A stretch of DNA of 64,000 nucleotides from Halomonas sp. (lineage in GTDB: Bacteria > Pseudomonadota > Gammaproteobacteria > Pseudomonadales > Halomonadaceae), in the NCBI RefSeq assembly GCF_029263665.1, contig NZ_JAJUFQ010000003.1:124001-188000 (forward strand), written 5' to 3'. Position 1 is the stretch's first letter, and every line of letters starts with the position of its first letter. The notes under the pieces were generated by a model that saw only the letters and a list, made by a program, of their open reading frames with translations, had not been told where the DNA came from and did not search any database. Below are positions 28,323 to 37,323 of this stretch, piece by piece. A program made the translations under genes and the position numbers.

Positions 28323-29396
28323 ATGACACGCAAGATTCTCGTTCTCCCCGGCGATGGCATCGGGCCTGAAATCACGGCCCAGGCGGTCAGAGTGCTGGAG
28401 GCCTGTCAGGCACTTGGGCTGGATGTCGAGGTGGAGCAGTCGCTGGTCGGTGGCAGTTCCTATGACGTGCACGGTGTGCCACTGTCCGAGGAAACACTGG
28501 CCAAGGCCAAGGCGGCCGATGCCATTCTGTTGGGTGCCGTGGGCGGCCCGAAGTGGGATACGATCGAGGATCTTTCCAAACGCCCGGAAAAAGGCCTGTT
28601 GGGGTTGCGCAAGGAACTCGGCCTGTTCGGCAACCTGCGTCCGGCCATTCTTTATCCGCAGCTGGCAGAGGCGTCCACGCTCAAGCCTGAAGTGGTGTCC
28701 GGCCTGGATATCATGATCGTGCGTGAACTGACGGGCGGTATCTACTTCGGTCAGCCGCGTGGCATCGAAGAGCGTGATGGCCAGCGAGTAGGCTTCAACA
28801 CCTACGTCTACAGCGAAAGCGAAATCGAGCGTATCGGTCGAGTGGCCTTCGAAATGGCCCAGAAGCGCAACAAGAAGTTGTGCAGCGTCGACAAGGCCAA
28901 CGTGCTCGAAGTCACTATCCTGTGGCGTGAAGTCATGGAGCGCCTGGCGCCTGAATATCCGGACGTCGAACTGTCGCACATGTACGTGGACAATGCGGCC
29001 ATGCAGCTGGTTCGCGCGCCGAAGCAGTTCGATGTGGTGGTTACCGGTAACATGTTTGGTGACATCCTTTCCGATGCTGCGGCCATGCTGACGGGCTCCA
29101 TCGGCATGCTGCCGTCCGCATCGCTCAATGAGCGTGGGCAAGGCATGTACGAGCCGTGTCATGGCAGTGCTCCGGACATTGCCGGTCAGAATGTAGCGAA
29201 TCCGCTGGCTACCATTCTATCCGTCGCCATGATGCTGCGTTATTCTCTCGATGAAGCGGCATTGGCCGAGCGCATCGAGGCTGCCGTAGGCAAGGTGCTG
29301 GACGAAGGGCTGCGCACGGCCGATATCGCCAGCTCTGGCACGCGTCAGGTATCCACCACTGAGATGGGAGATGCGGTGCTGGCGGCGCTGCAGTAA
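28323..29396 (+). CDS. leuB: 3-isopropylmalate dehydrogenase
   Basis: 357 residues from ATG 28323 (a TTG two codons earlier is less likely). Begins [20 protein letters not shown]. Substrate arginines are in [17 protein letters not shown] and [15 protein letters not shown]. The metal-site aspartates are in [20 protein letters not shown] and [23 protein letters not shown] selectivity fits [14 protein letters not shown]. It oxidises and decarboxylates 3-isopropylmalate to 2-oxoisocaproate. Third gene of leuCDB. A duplicated GAGGCGGTAA decamer directly follows the stop, and a hairpin at 29517 probably ends the transcript. Confidence 0.98.
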   Translation: MTRKILVLPGDGIGPEITAQAVRVLEACQALGLDVEVEQSLVGGSSYDVHGVPLSEETLAKAKAADAILLGAVGGPKWDTIEDLSKRPEKGLLGLRKELGLFGNLRPAILYPQLAEASTLKPEVVSGLDIMIVRELTGGIYFGQPRGIEERDGQRVGFNTYVYSESEIERIGRVAFEMAQKRNKKLCSVDKANVLEVTILWREVMERLAPEYPDVELSHMYVDNAAMQLVRAPKQFDVVVTGNMFGDILSDAAAMLTGSIGMLPSASLNERGQGMYEPCHGSAPDIAGQNVANPLATILSVAMMLRYSLDEAALAERIEAAVGKVLDEGLRTADIASSGTRQVSTTEMGDAVLAALQ

Positions 29397-29516
29397 GAGG
29401 CGGTAAGAGGCGGTAAGAAAAAGCGTGCAGTAAGGAAAAGTGAGAGAAAAGACGAGGAAGAAAGCTTTCCACGTGTTTCTATCATTTTCAGCTATTAGCT
29501 AAGAAAGATCGATTCC

Positions 29517-29548
29517 AGGCGCTTCCCTGAAGGGAGGCGCTTGTTTCT
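29517..29548 (+). terminator. Probable terminator between leuB and asd
   Basis: GCGCTTCCCT and AGGGAGGCGC form a stem with one G-T pair and a 2-base spacer (29519-29540), followed by TTGTTTCT. A TATAAT at 29550-29555 directly after it is a good -10 candidate for asd, although no clear -35 is seen. Confidence 0.6.
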
Positions 29549-29587
29549 GTATAATATAGGGCTCACTTGAATTTTGGAGGACTTCAC

Positions 29588-30700
29588 ATGTTGAAGGTCG
29601 GTTTCGTCGGATGGCGTGGCATGGTGGGCTCTGTGCTCATGCAGCGTATGGTGGAGGATGGAGATTTCAACGGCATTGAGCCGATCTTCTTCACCACATC
29701 CCAGGTCGGCCAGACCGGTCCCGACGTTGGTGTGGACGTGCCTCCGCTGAAAGACGCCTTCGACATCGAAGCGCTCAAGGCGCTGGATGTGGTAGTGACC
29801 TGCCAGGGTGGTGACTATACCAAGCAAGTCTACTCCGACTTGCGTGGTAGTGGCTGGAAAGGCTATTGGATCGATGCTGCCAGCACCCTGCGCATGGAAG
29901 ATGAAGCCACCATCGTGCTGGATCCGGTCAACCGCAACGTCATCGATGCCCAACTGGCCGCTGGCGCCAAAACCTTCATTGGTGGCAACTGCACCGTCAG
30001 CCTGGCGCTGATGGGACTCGGCGGTCTGTTCGAAGCCGATATGGTCGAGTGGATGACTTCCATGACCTATCAGGCGGCTTCCGGCTCTGGCGCCAAGCAT
30101 ATGCGCGAGCTGCTCTCCCAGATGGGCGCGCTGCGCGACACTGTTGCCGACGAACTCAAGGATCCGGCCAGTGCCATCCTCGATATCGATCGCAAGGTGA
30201 CAGCCGCCATGCGCTCTGGCGATTTCCCCACCGACAACTTCGGCGCGCCCCTGGCGGGCAGCCTGCTGCCATGGATCGATACCAAGCTCGACAGTGGCCA
30301 GAGCCGTGAAGAGTGGAAGGGTGGCGTCGAGACCAACAAGATTCTCGGTCGCATGGACAACCCGGTGCCGATCGATGGCTTGTGTGTGCGTATCGGTGCC
30401 ATGCGTTCCCATAGTCAGGCATTCACCATCAAGCTCAAGCAGGACGTGCCGCTGGACGAGATCGAAGAGCGTATTGCCACCCATAACGATTGGGTCAAGG
30501 TGATCCCCAACGACAAGGACGCCACCATCGCTGGCCTGACGCCGACTGCTGCGACTGGCACTCTGTCTGTGCCAGTAGGCCGCCTGCGCAAGCTGAGCAT
30601 GGGTGGCGAATACCTGTCTGCGTTCAGTGTTGGTGACCAACTTTTGTGGGGTGCAGCCGAGCCCCTGAAGCGTATGCTGAAGATCCTGCGCGAGCAGTAA
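29588..30700 (+). CDS. asd: Aspartate-semialdehyde dehydrogenase
   Basis: 370 residues from ATG 29588 with GGAGG seven bases before. Starts [20 protein letters not shown] (nucleotide-binding turn). The catalytic Cys lies in [14 protein letters not shown], and substrate/NADP motifs include [19 protein letters not shown] and [20 protein letters not shown]. It reduces aspartyl phosphate to the semialdehyde for lysine, threonine, methionine and diaminopimelate. It belongs to the E. coli-type Asd subfamily by its length and the WRGMVGSVL opening. In pseudomonads a second asd-like gene and fimV follow; here an AT-rich island does. Confidence 0.98.
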   Translation: MLKVGFVGWRGMVGSVLMQRMVEDGDFNGIEPIFFTTSQVGQTGPDVGVDVPPLKDAFDIEALKALDVVVTCQGGDYTKQVYSDLRGSGWKGYWIDAASTLRMEDEATIVLDPVNRNVIDAQLAAGAKTFIGGNCTVSLALMGLGGLFEADMVEWMTSMTYQAASGSGAKHMRELLSQMGALRDTVADELKDPASAILDIDRKVTAAMRSGDFPTDNFGAPLAGSLLPWIDTKLDSGQSREEWKGGVETNKILGRMDNPVPIDGLCVRIGAMRSHSQAFTIKLKQDVPLDEIEERIATHNDWVKVIPNDKDATIAGLTPTAATGTLSVPVGRLRKLSMGGEYLSAFSVGDQLLWGAAEPLKRMLKILREQ

Positions 30701-30733
30701 ATCAAAACCTGAAGAACAGGGTTTTACTCTGAA

Positions 30734-30764
30734 AGGGGCGCCGCGATAGCGGCGCCCCTTTTTT
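30734..30764 (+). terminator. Rho-independent terminator of asd
   Basis: A near-perfect 10-bp stem GGGGCGCCGC / GCGGCGCCCC with loop GATA is followed by six T residues. It marks the left edge of the AT-rich island. Confidence 0.92.
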
Positions 30765-31133
30765 GTCTCATGATTTCAGCGGATATGTTGCAGGCGCTGC
30801 CAAGACGGCAGGTGTCATAAGTTCGAGAAACCTATAAGCAGGAGCAGGCCTATTACGTCTACATCAGCATAATATGCGCGATATTGATTAGTAATTCATG
30901 ATTGATTCCTGCTGTTTAGTGTATTTTATAAATTCCTGAATGTTCCTTTTTGCAGAAAAACATCTTATGTGGTTGTAAGTCTTTCTTGAGTTATAAAAGT
31001 TTAGATGACTGATTAATATGTATTAAATTTTACCCTTTTAGGCGTATTATCCTAAAGTAAAAGATGGCTGGATTATGACAAGCCTATAATTTCAATGTGA
31101 GCTGGAGGTGTTTATAAATAAAAATAGGAAGTC
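30765..31133. other. AT-rich gene-free stretch at the left end of the island
   Basis: 369 bases with no plausible coding frame. Base composition falls abruptly after about 30,850. It should hold the promoter of the metalloprotease-like gene; the segment TATTAAATTTTACCC near 31,020 and the GGAGGTG near 31,105 are visible but not assigned. No att-like direct repeat or tRNA was recognised. Confidence 0.5.
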
Positions 31134-32252
31134 ATGATCATGATGAAGTTGAATGATAGTAATAATCGTGTTGGCAACATGGTTAAATGTGTATGTTTGT
31201 TGATGGTGGTGGGTTTTTCTAGCGCCAAGAGTTATGCATATAATCTTCCTTCCTGTGGTGTCAGTTCTATCGATTTATCAAAATTTAATCAATATGAGGA
31301 CCCACATCCTCTCCTATATTTGGATGAGAGATATAACTCTGGTGTATTCAGGATTTTTTATACAAAAAAAGGGATGCATGCTATAAAAGACACAAGAGAT
31401 GATGATAGGAGTGGGGTTCCTGATTATATCGAAAATATAGCGATTCAGGCTAATGCAGCATATGATATATACAATAGCTTAGGATTTAAAAATCCTCTAA
31501 ACAGTTCGGCATTTAATGGTGCAAAATATATTGGGATATCGGTTTATGATTTGGAAGGATATAACGGTTTATCATACGATAAGGCATGGAGTTATCCAAA
31601 ACATCCTTTAATAGGTCAAGACTGTGGATTACAAATCCGTTTATCCAATAATATGCGAGGGTTTCCTGGAACCTGGTCAATCCCTGCTCACGAGTTGTTT
31701 CATTTGTATCAATATGGTTATGCGAGAATGAAACCGACGTGGTATCTGGAAGGTATGGCCAGGTGGGCTGAACAAGCGATTCGTGACAGTACGCCATATA
31801 GAGATGGAAAAATGTATCTGCCCAGCACCCAAAATGAGGTCAAGAATGAAGTCTTTTGTGAGAGTTATGATGTTAATAGGCTATTTGGGAGGTTGTCGGT
31901 GATTACAGGAAGTGGATATGGAAGTATTCCACTTCCTGGCTCATTAGATGAAATGACTTACATTAATCATGATATGGTGGTTAAGGATAATAGATTTAAA
32001 GGTGTTAGTTTCGTTAAAAAAGTTTTGGATAGAATGAGTAAGGAAAGTGATATTATCTCTGCTGAAAAAGGATGGAACCCTTATCAGTGGAAGGAGAGTG
32101 ATCAGAAAAGCCTTGAGTTTTATTGGCCGGTAATAGATGTCATAAAAAATGCACTACGAGCATCGGATTATTTTCCTTATGAAGACGAAGTTGAAAGTTT
32201 TTTATCAGTTAAGCCTTTCCCCTTTTTCAATAAAGAAACTGAATGTCCCTAG
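31134..32252 (+). CDS. Exported metalloprotease-like protein (MXAN_6640-type)
   Basis: 372 residues. Residues about 13-36 form a signal peptide ending SAKSYA-YNLP. Residues 89-100 read DDDRSGVPDYIE, a calcium-loop-like motif seen shortly after the start of the MXAN_6640 group of putative metalloproteases, followed by IAIQANAAYDIYNSLGF. The zinc site is HELFH at 186-190, and WYLEGMARWAE supplies a downstream Glu (206), the gluzincin pattern H-E-x2-H ... E. It is therefore predicted to act outside the cytoplasm as a zinc peptidase on an unknown substrate. Cys41 and Cys167 could form a disulfide. Very AT-rich (19 G/C of 60 at 31141-31200 by hand). Three ATGs (31134, 31140, 31143) are possible starts. 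It is followed by a hairpin and then the large fusion gene. Confidence 0.7.
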   Translation: MIMMKLNDSNNRVGNMVKCVCLLMVVGFSSAKSYAYNLPSCGVSSIDLSKFNQYEDPHPLLYLDERYNSGVFRIFYTKKGMHAIKDTRDDDRSGVPDYIENIAIQANAAYDIYNSLGFKNPLNSSAFNGAKYIGISVYDLEGYNGLSYDKAWSYPKHPLIGQDCGLQIRLSNNMRGFPGTWSIPAHELFHLYQYGYARMKPTWYLEGMARWAEQAIRDSTPYRDGKMYLPSTQNEVKNEVFCESYDVNRLFGRLSVITGSGYGSIPLPGSLDEMTYINHDMVVKDNRFKGVSFVKKVLDRMSKESDIISAEKGWNPYQWKESDQKSLEFYWPVIDVIKNALRASDYFPYEDEVESFLSVKPFPFFNKETECP

Positions 32253-32313
32253 AAATTAAAGAGGAACAATAATACTTTAAGATATAGTAAGGCTAGGCTG
32301 CCTCCTCGCAGTC

Positions 32314-32353
32314 GAGGAAGCCATCGTTTGATGTGAATAAACGAGGCTTCCTC
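32314..32353 (+). terminator. Hairpin after the metalloprotease-like gene
   Basis: GAGGAAGCC (32314-32322) pairs with GGCTTCCTC (32345-32353) around a 22-base loop that itself can pair (TCGTTT with AAACGA); TTTC follows. A likely terminator, with a weak T-run. Confidence 0.6.
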
Positions 32354-32722
32354 TTTCGGGTAGGGAGTAGGCCCATAATTATGCTGAACTGGCTGCCTTT
32401 GACATGATTTTAGCATAAACAACATGACATAGAGTATCTGGATATCTTATAAATTATATGTCTTGTTGTCGACTGGGTTACTGTTGTAAAGTTTGCCATA
32501 ATCAAAATATTTGACGCTTTTTTATATAAATTTCTAATCATCGAGTTGCTTATTTTTCATATATTTTACGAGGTTCCATTGTTGTGATTATGGTTATCTA
32601 TACCGACATTTATAACAATATGCCACATGTTTTGTTTTTTGTGCTTTCAGATTTTGTAACATCATGATGTTACATGGTTTATAAAAGCAATGATCACGTG
32701 TCAATCAAGTAAGGGATAAAAC
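32354..32722. promoter_or_regulatory. AT-rich upstream region of the fusion gene
   Basis: 369 bases without a coding frame. It contains a perfect 20-bp palindrome (32655-32674, listed separately), several TATAAA-like boxes (for example 32680-32685) and a ribosome-site-like AAGGGA before ATG 32723. The length of untranslated sequence suggests a regulated promoter. Confidence 0.5.
32655..32674. promoter_or_regulatory. Perfect 20-bp palindrome, candidate operator
   Basis: TGTAACATCATGATGTTACA equals its own reverse complement. It ends 48 bases before the ATG of the MurF-PBP-CapA fusion gene, with TATAAA six bases further on. The position fits a dimeric repressor or activator site; no regulator gene is present in the island. 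Confidence 0.6.
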
Positions 32723-35700
32723 ATGAATAAAAAATTTATAGAAGAAATGTTTGATGGTTACTGGTACAGGCTTCCTAACGAAGGATGGAAGGCTTCTACT
32801 ATCGGAATATTTCCTGCTCAGCATTGGGGGAAGGAAACACTATTCTTTGCTATGGATAAGGAGACATGGACGCGGGGATCTGGAAATAGAGGGGATTATA
32901 TAAAAAATTATATAGATACTCATGTGTCAATTGTAAAATATCAGAGTTACGTTGCTGGAGTTGTTGCGCAAAGACCCATAGAGGAACTGGATGAAAACAT
33001 TCCCCAATTTATTGTTAAAAATTCATATGATGATTTTAAAAAGCTTTCTGAAGTGGTTAGGCGAAAGTTTTATGGAAAAGTAGTAGCCATCACGGGAACG
33101 GTAGGAAAAACATCGACAAAAGATGCTATTTCTAGAGCTCTTTTATCTACTAATAATGTAGTGTTTTCAAAAGGAGGGAGTAATTGCAGGACATCAGTAA
33201 GGCTGACTCTGGCGAATGCTGCCTTATTGGGAGCGGAGTATGCTGTTATTGAAACAGCTGTATCTGCGTTATGGACACGTGACGGCGGGCTTGGGCCATT
33301 CCTAAAAGCAGATATTGCCGTGGTAACACATGCAGATGTTGGGCAAAAGGGGCTCACTGCGAGACAAACTGCCCAATACAAGGCAAGAATTGCTAATGGA
33401 ATGTCTCCTGCGGGGACAGTGGTGGTGAATAGAGATATCGACTGCTACTATTTTCTGTGCAAAGAAATTCGAAAAAATACCAAAAGTGCTCGTATTGTTA
33501 GCTATGGGGTTCACCAAAGTTCTGATATTCATATAGAAGCATTCTGCGTTACCGATACTGCTGGAAAACTAACACTGAAAACCGATGCTGAGAAAGTAAC
33601 GCTTAATATTCTGGATGTTGACAATGGGAGTGCATCTAACTTAGCGGCAAGCTTTTCGGTGTTGAGGTCCTTAGGTCTTGATGTATCTCGATATATACAA
33701 ATTTTGGAAACTCGGCCATCAAGAAAGTTTTATTTTGAGAAGGTTAATCTTTCTTGGAAAGGAAACAGTGCTGTACTGATAGATGATAGCTACAATGCAG
33801 AGCTTGCGTCGATGCTTAATTCTATTGATGTGTTCAAACGTCAGAGCCGCTTATATAGAGGCAAGAAAGTTATTGTTGCAGGAGAGATATATAACCTACA
33901 GAAAAGATCTCCTGAGGTCCATACTATTTTGGCGAAGAATTTAGCACTCAGTGGTGCAGATAAAGTCTATTTCTTTGAAAGCTATGGTGATGCAGGAAGA
34001 ACTTTAATGGAAAACCTTCCAGAATCCATGCAAGGTGGGTATTATACGAGTCCTGAATTATGTTCTTTTGCTGTTGCAAAAGAATTGACAGATGACTCAT
34101 TTGTACTTTTCAAGGGGTCTAGAAGAGCAAGTGAATTTCCAAGAGTAAGAGATATTCTTGAAAATAAAATTTCTGCTATAATCGATAATGAAAGTGGTAG
34201 TGCTCACTATGTGTCTTTAGTTGACTTATCAAAAGGAGAGATATTAAAGGATGTTGGAAGCACAGAGGTCTCTGGCGATATTGGAATAGGTAATCTCATC
34301 ATCATATATGAAGTGCTAATGCGTCTGTCAATGCAAAAAATAAAATTAGAGGATACTGTTACAGTTGATATTCTTCCTTCAAAGAATAATACGGCATCCA
34401 GAGCAATAGGGTTGAAATACGGTGATAAGATCTCTCTCTACTATTTGCTGATGTTTGCGGTAAATCGCAATTCTCCAGACGCTATCCTGGCTTTGGCTGA
34501 GTACATATTTGGTTCCAATCGGTCAGCTATGTTGGGGGTTAAAGATTTCGCGAAGAAAAATAACCTATCTGCTGATTGTACTCATAATATATCTGGTAGA
34601 AGTCTTTCTAATAAGAGGCAGATGTTTTTTCATCGCGACCTTGTCATTATGGCAAGACTATTTTCTACTTTGCCTTTAGAGTATTTGTCCCTGATTCAAC
34701 ATAAAGATATTTTCTACGAGGGTCGTGTATATTCTCCAGAGCATCAAATATCACGCACCGGGAATATCTATGGTGGAATATTTTGGGGCGAGAATAATCA
34801 GCATGCACTGATTCTGGTGAGGCGTGATTCACGCTGGTATGCCGCAATAGCGATAAGTTGTAGTGATCACTTCGGTGTTGAGTCTAACGTTATGTCTTTG
34901 CTGGATGATGCTTTTATCGGCGAGCCTGAAAGTTGTCTTGAACCGGTAAAGGAAATGGAGTCATCATGCATTAATATAATAGGGGATACCTATTTTGGTG
35001 AAAGCTATACTCGAAAAAGGCTGCGTACAGGACAGAAAGATGCGTTAACTACATATGGGTATGCGCATTCATTTAAAATGATATCCTCTTTATTCAGAAA
35101 ACAGGATTTTAATATTGTCAACTTTGAGGCAGTATTCGTCAATGGACATGAAACCCCATTGAGAGGAATAAAAAGTTTTATTCTCGATGCCAATGCGAAG
35201 AAATCTATCACCGAATTGAAGGATAATAATATAAAGTGCGTGACGTTGGCCAATAATCACTTGATGGATTATGGGGCAGGGGCATTGAAATACACTCTGG
35301 ATGAGTTTCAGAATAATAATCTTGTGTCTATAGGAGCGGGACTGAATCATCGGCACGCGAGCCGTCCTATCATTCTGAATTATGGCGGCGTTGAAGTAGC
35401 CATTTTTAATGGTTACTGGTATCGGAGACCTGCTTTTGTTCGATACGGTAATTATGCGCTAGGTAACCAGCCGGGAGTATGTTGCATAACTGGCGGGATG
35501 ACGGAAAGGATGCGAAAATTTCGCTTGAAACATCCTAACACCCTTATTATCGCCATTGCTCATTGGGGGGTAGACTTTAATTTTGTTGATAAGTATCAGG
35601 TTCAATGTGCAGAGGCCATTGTTGCCGCTGGAGCAGATGTTGTAATTGGTCACGGTCCTCATATGATGCAGTCGGTGAGGAAGATTAATACCAAGCCAGT

Positions 35701-35980
35701 CATCTATAGTATTGGAAATGGCGTATTTAATAGCAACGGAGAGTACGATAAGCGTGGTATGCCTCCTTATGGGTTTGTCGTAAGGCTGGATGTTGTAGAT
35801 AGAATTATTCGTCTTTACCCTATATTCACCAATAATCTTAGAACTTTTTGGCAACCGAACTTTGTTAGTGATGCACAAATGGATGAGGTTGTGTCGTGGC
35901 ATGATAAATGGCGAAGTGGTATTGGTCAGAATGATGCGAAAAGAGATGAATTAGGTCACTACTTTGTCATTGATTTCTAG
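32723..35980 (+). CDS. Three-domain fusion: MurF-like ligase, PBP5-like domain lacking catalytic motifs, CapA-like domain
   Basis: 1085 residues, no signal peptide. (1) About 1-480: Mur ligase. The P-loop is GTVGKTSTK (125-133, Lys129), then EYAVIETAVSALWT, and the MurF-type C-terminal block IDDSYNAELASM (about 353), KVIVAGEIYNL and FVLFKGSRRASEFPRVRDI. (2) About 483-745: similar to D-Ala-D-Ala carboxypeptidase (LVDLSKGEILKDVG, KLEDTVTVDILPS, LKYGDKISLYYLLMFAVNRN), but SxxK is GIGN and the SGN motif is NSPD, so a catalytic role is doubtful. (3) About 747-1060: CapA/PgsA type (IIGDTYFGE, IVNFEAVF, TLANNHLMDYGAG, IAHWGVDF, GADVVIGHGPHMMQSV, IYSIGNGVF). CapA-family proteins support poly-gamma-glutamate chains, and MurF joins a dipeptide to UDP-muramyl peptides. 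This suggests polymer or peptidoglycan modification, but substrate and cell location are unknown. AT-rich and probably acquired. Confidence 0.8.
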   Translation: MNKKFIEEMFDGYWYRLPNEGWKASTIGIFPAQHWGKETLFFAMDKETWTRGSGNRGDYIKNYIDTHVSIVKYQSYVAGVVAQRPIEELDENIPQFIVKNSYDDFKKLSEVVRRKFYGKVVAITGTVGKTSTKDAISRALLSTNNVVFSKGGSNCRTSVRLTLANAALLGAEYAVIETAVSALWTRDGGLGPFLKADIAVVTHADVGQKGLTARQTAQYKARIANGMSPAGTVVVNRDIDCYYFLCKEIRKNTKSARIVSYGVHQSSDIHIEAFCVTDTAGKLTLKTDAEKVTLNILDVDNGSASNLAASFSVLRSLGLDVSRYIQILETRPSRKFYFEKVNLSWKGNSAVLIDDSYNAELASMLNSIDVFKRQSRLYRGKKVIVAGEIYNLQKRSPEVHTILAKNLALSGADKVYFFESYGDAGRTLMENLPESMQGGYYTSPELCSFAVAKELTDDSFVLFKGSRRASEFPRVRDILENKISAIIDNESGSAHYVSLVDLSKGEILKDVGSTEVSGDIGIGNLIIIYEVLMRLSMQKIKLEDTVTVDILPSKNNTASRAIGLKYGDKISLYYLLMFAVNRNSPDAILALAEYIFGSNRSAMLGVKDFAKKNNLSADCTHNISGRSLSNKRQMFFHRDLVIMARLFSTLPLEYLSLIQHKDIFYEGRVYSPEHQISRTGNIYGGIFWGENNQHALILVRRDSRWYAAIAISCSDHFGVESNVMSLLDDAFIGEPESCLEPVKEMESSCINIIGDTYFGESYTRKRLRTGQKDALTTYGYAHSFKMISSLFRKQDFNIVNFEAVFVNGHETPLRGIKSFILDANAKKSITELKDNNIKCVTLANNHLMDYGAGALKYTLDEFQNNNLVSIGAGLNHRHASRPIILNYGGVEVAIFNGYWYRRPAFVRYGNYALGNQPGVCCITGGMTERMRKFRLKHPNTLIIAIAHWGVDFNFVDKYQVQCAEAIVAAGADVVIGHGPHMMQSVRKINTKPVIYSIGNGVFNSNGEYDKRGMPPYGFVVRLDVVDRIIRLYPIFTNNLRTFWQPNFVSDAQMDEVVSWHDKWRSGIGQNDAKRDELGHYFVIDF

Positions 35981-36276
35981 GGTTTTTACGAAAATCGCTG
36001 AGTGCTGATTAGGTCACCTACTATTTCTTGCACGGATAATCCAAGTGGGCCGTAAGGTTGAATTGATCGACAGTAGCAACATGGCAAGACGATTTGGCAG
36101 CTTTACGACTCACTGGGGGAAGGAGTGCAAGGTGTCTAAGCGCTGCTTACACCCGGGATAGGCTTTGACTGGGTATCTTTTACTGAAGGTCGAGCAACGT
36201 ACCAAACTAGCCTCTGGCTGGCGGAAAGAGGATAATGTTCTGGCGATTCACCAGACCTTGATGACAAGCAGGCGGC
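35981..36276. other. Gene-free right edge of the island
   Basis: 296 bases between the fusion gene and truA. Composition returns to core values near 36,100. No terminator, repeat or residual fimV fragment was recognised. Confidence 0.45.
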
Positions 36277-37317
36277 ATGACCCTTTTTTACCACCTTGAT
36301 GAACGAACCCCTCTGAAAGGCCGTCTGGCGCTTTCTGTCGAATACGATGGCACCCACTACTGTGGTTGGCAGCGTCTCAAGCATACGGCATCGGTACAGG
36401 GCGCGGTGGAGGATGCCCTGGCCAGAGTGGCGGGGGCACCGGTCACGGTACATTGCAGCGGGCGCACGGACTCTGGTGTCCATGCGACCCGGCAGGTGGT
36501 GCATTTCGATCCACCTGCGCAGCGTTCTGAAAAAGCGTGGGTCTTCGGTGGCAATGCCAATCTGCCCAAGGACATTGCCATTCGCTGGGTACGTGAAGTG
36601 CCTGATGAATTCCATTCTCGCTTCAAGGCGCTGGCGCGGCGGTATCGCTATGTGATTCTCAATCAGCCGAGTCGGCCGGTGCTGGAACGGGCCAATGCCA
36701 CCTGGTGCCGCGACCCCCTGAATGCGGAAGCCATGCATGAGGCCGCGCAAGCCTTGGTGGGAGAGCACGACTTCTCCAGCTTCCGCGCGGCGGGCTGCCA
36801 GTCCAAGACCCCATGGCGCCACCTGCATTTCATCGAAGTACATCGCCATGGTCCCTTGGTGGTGATCGATATTCAGGGCAATGCCTTCCTGCACCATATG
36901 GTGCGCAATATCGCTGGAGCCTTGATCACGGTAGGTCGTGGAGAACAGGGCAGCGATTATATGGCACGCCTGTTGGCATTGAAGGATCGCACCCAAAGCG
37001 ACGTCACTGCTCCCGCCTGTGGCCTGCACTTCGTCGATTCCATCTACGATGAGTCCTGGAACCTGCCGCAGGAACCACTGGGTCCCAATCTGCTGGCGTT
37101 TCTGGGCGAGTGGACGGGCCAGCGGCCGTTACCGGATTGCCCCATGGTGGAATTCCGTCGAGGCCGGCCGGTGGCAGAAGAACGCTTGGCGGCCTGGAAG
37201 GCGGGCAAGCGCGTGGGAGGCGACATGGATGAACATGGCAATGTCGATGACGCTACGGAATTCGACAGTCCAACTGCTGCGCAACGGCAGAAGCCGGAAC
37301 CGGACACGAAGGAGTAA
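36277..37317 (+). CDS. truA: tRNA pseudouridine(38-40) synthase TruA
   Basis: 346 residues. Core motifs: LALSVEYDGTHYCGWQRLKH, catalytic Asp65 in GRTDSGVHATRQVVHFD, HDFSSFRAAGCQSKTPWRHL and NAFLHHMVRNIAGALITVGR. It isomerises uridines 38-40 in the tRNA anticodon arm. About 75 residues longer than the E. coli protein: a short N-terminal extension and a hydrophilic C-terminal tail of about 50 residues (WKAGKRVGGDMDEHG, then an acidic Gln/Pro/Glu end). It starts the conserved truA-trpF-accD-folC run. The normal upstream neighbour fimV is absent. Confidence 0.96.
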   Translation: MTLFYHLDERTPLKGRLALSVEYDGTHYCGWQRLKHTASVQGAVEDALARVAGAPVTVHCSGRTDSGVHATRQVVHFDPPAQRSEKAWVFGGNANLPKDIAIRWVREVPDEFHSRFKALARRYRYVILNQPSRPVLERANATWCRDPLNAEAMHEAAQALVGEHDFSSFRAAGCQSKTPWRHLHFIEVHRHGPLVVIDIQGNAFLHHMVRNIAGALITVGRGEQGSDYMARLLALKDRTQSDVTAPACGLHFVDSIYDESWNLPQEPLGPNLLAFLGEWTGQRPLPDCPMVEFRRGRPVAEERLAAWKAGKRVGGDMDEHGNVDDATEFDSPTAAQRQKPEPDTKE

Positions 37318-37323
37318 AGGCGC

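Noticed and set aside
29495..30640. 381-codon open frame opposite asd
   Set aside because: Shadow of asd.
36136..37029. 297-codon open frame opposite truA
   Set aside because: Shadow of truA; its low-complexity product has no signal or domain.
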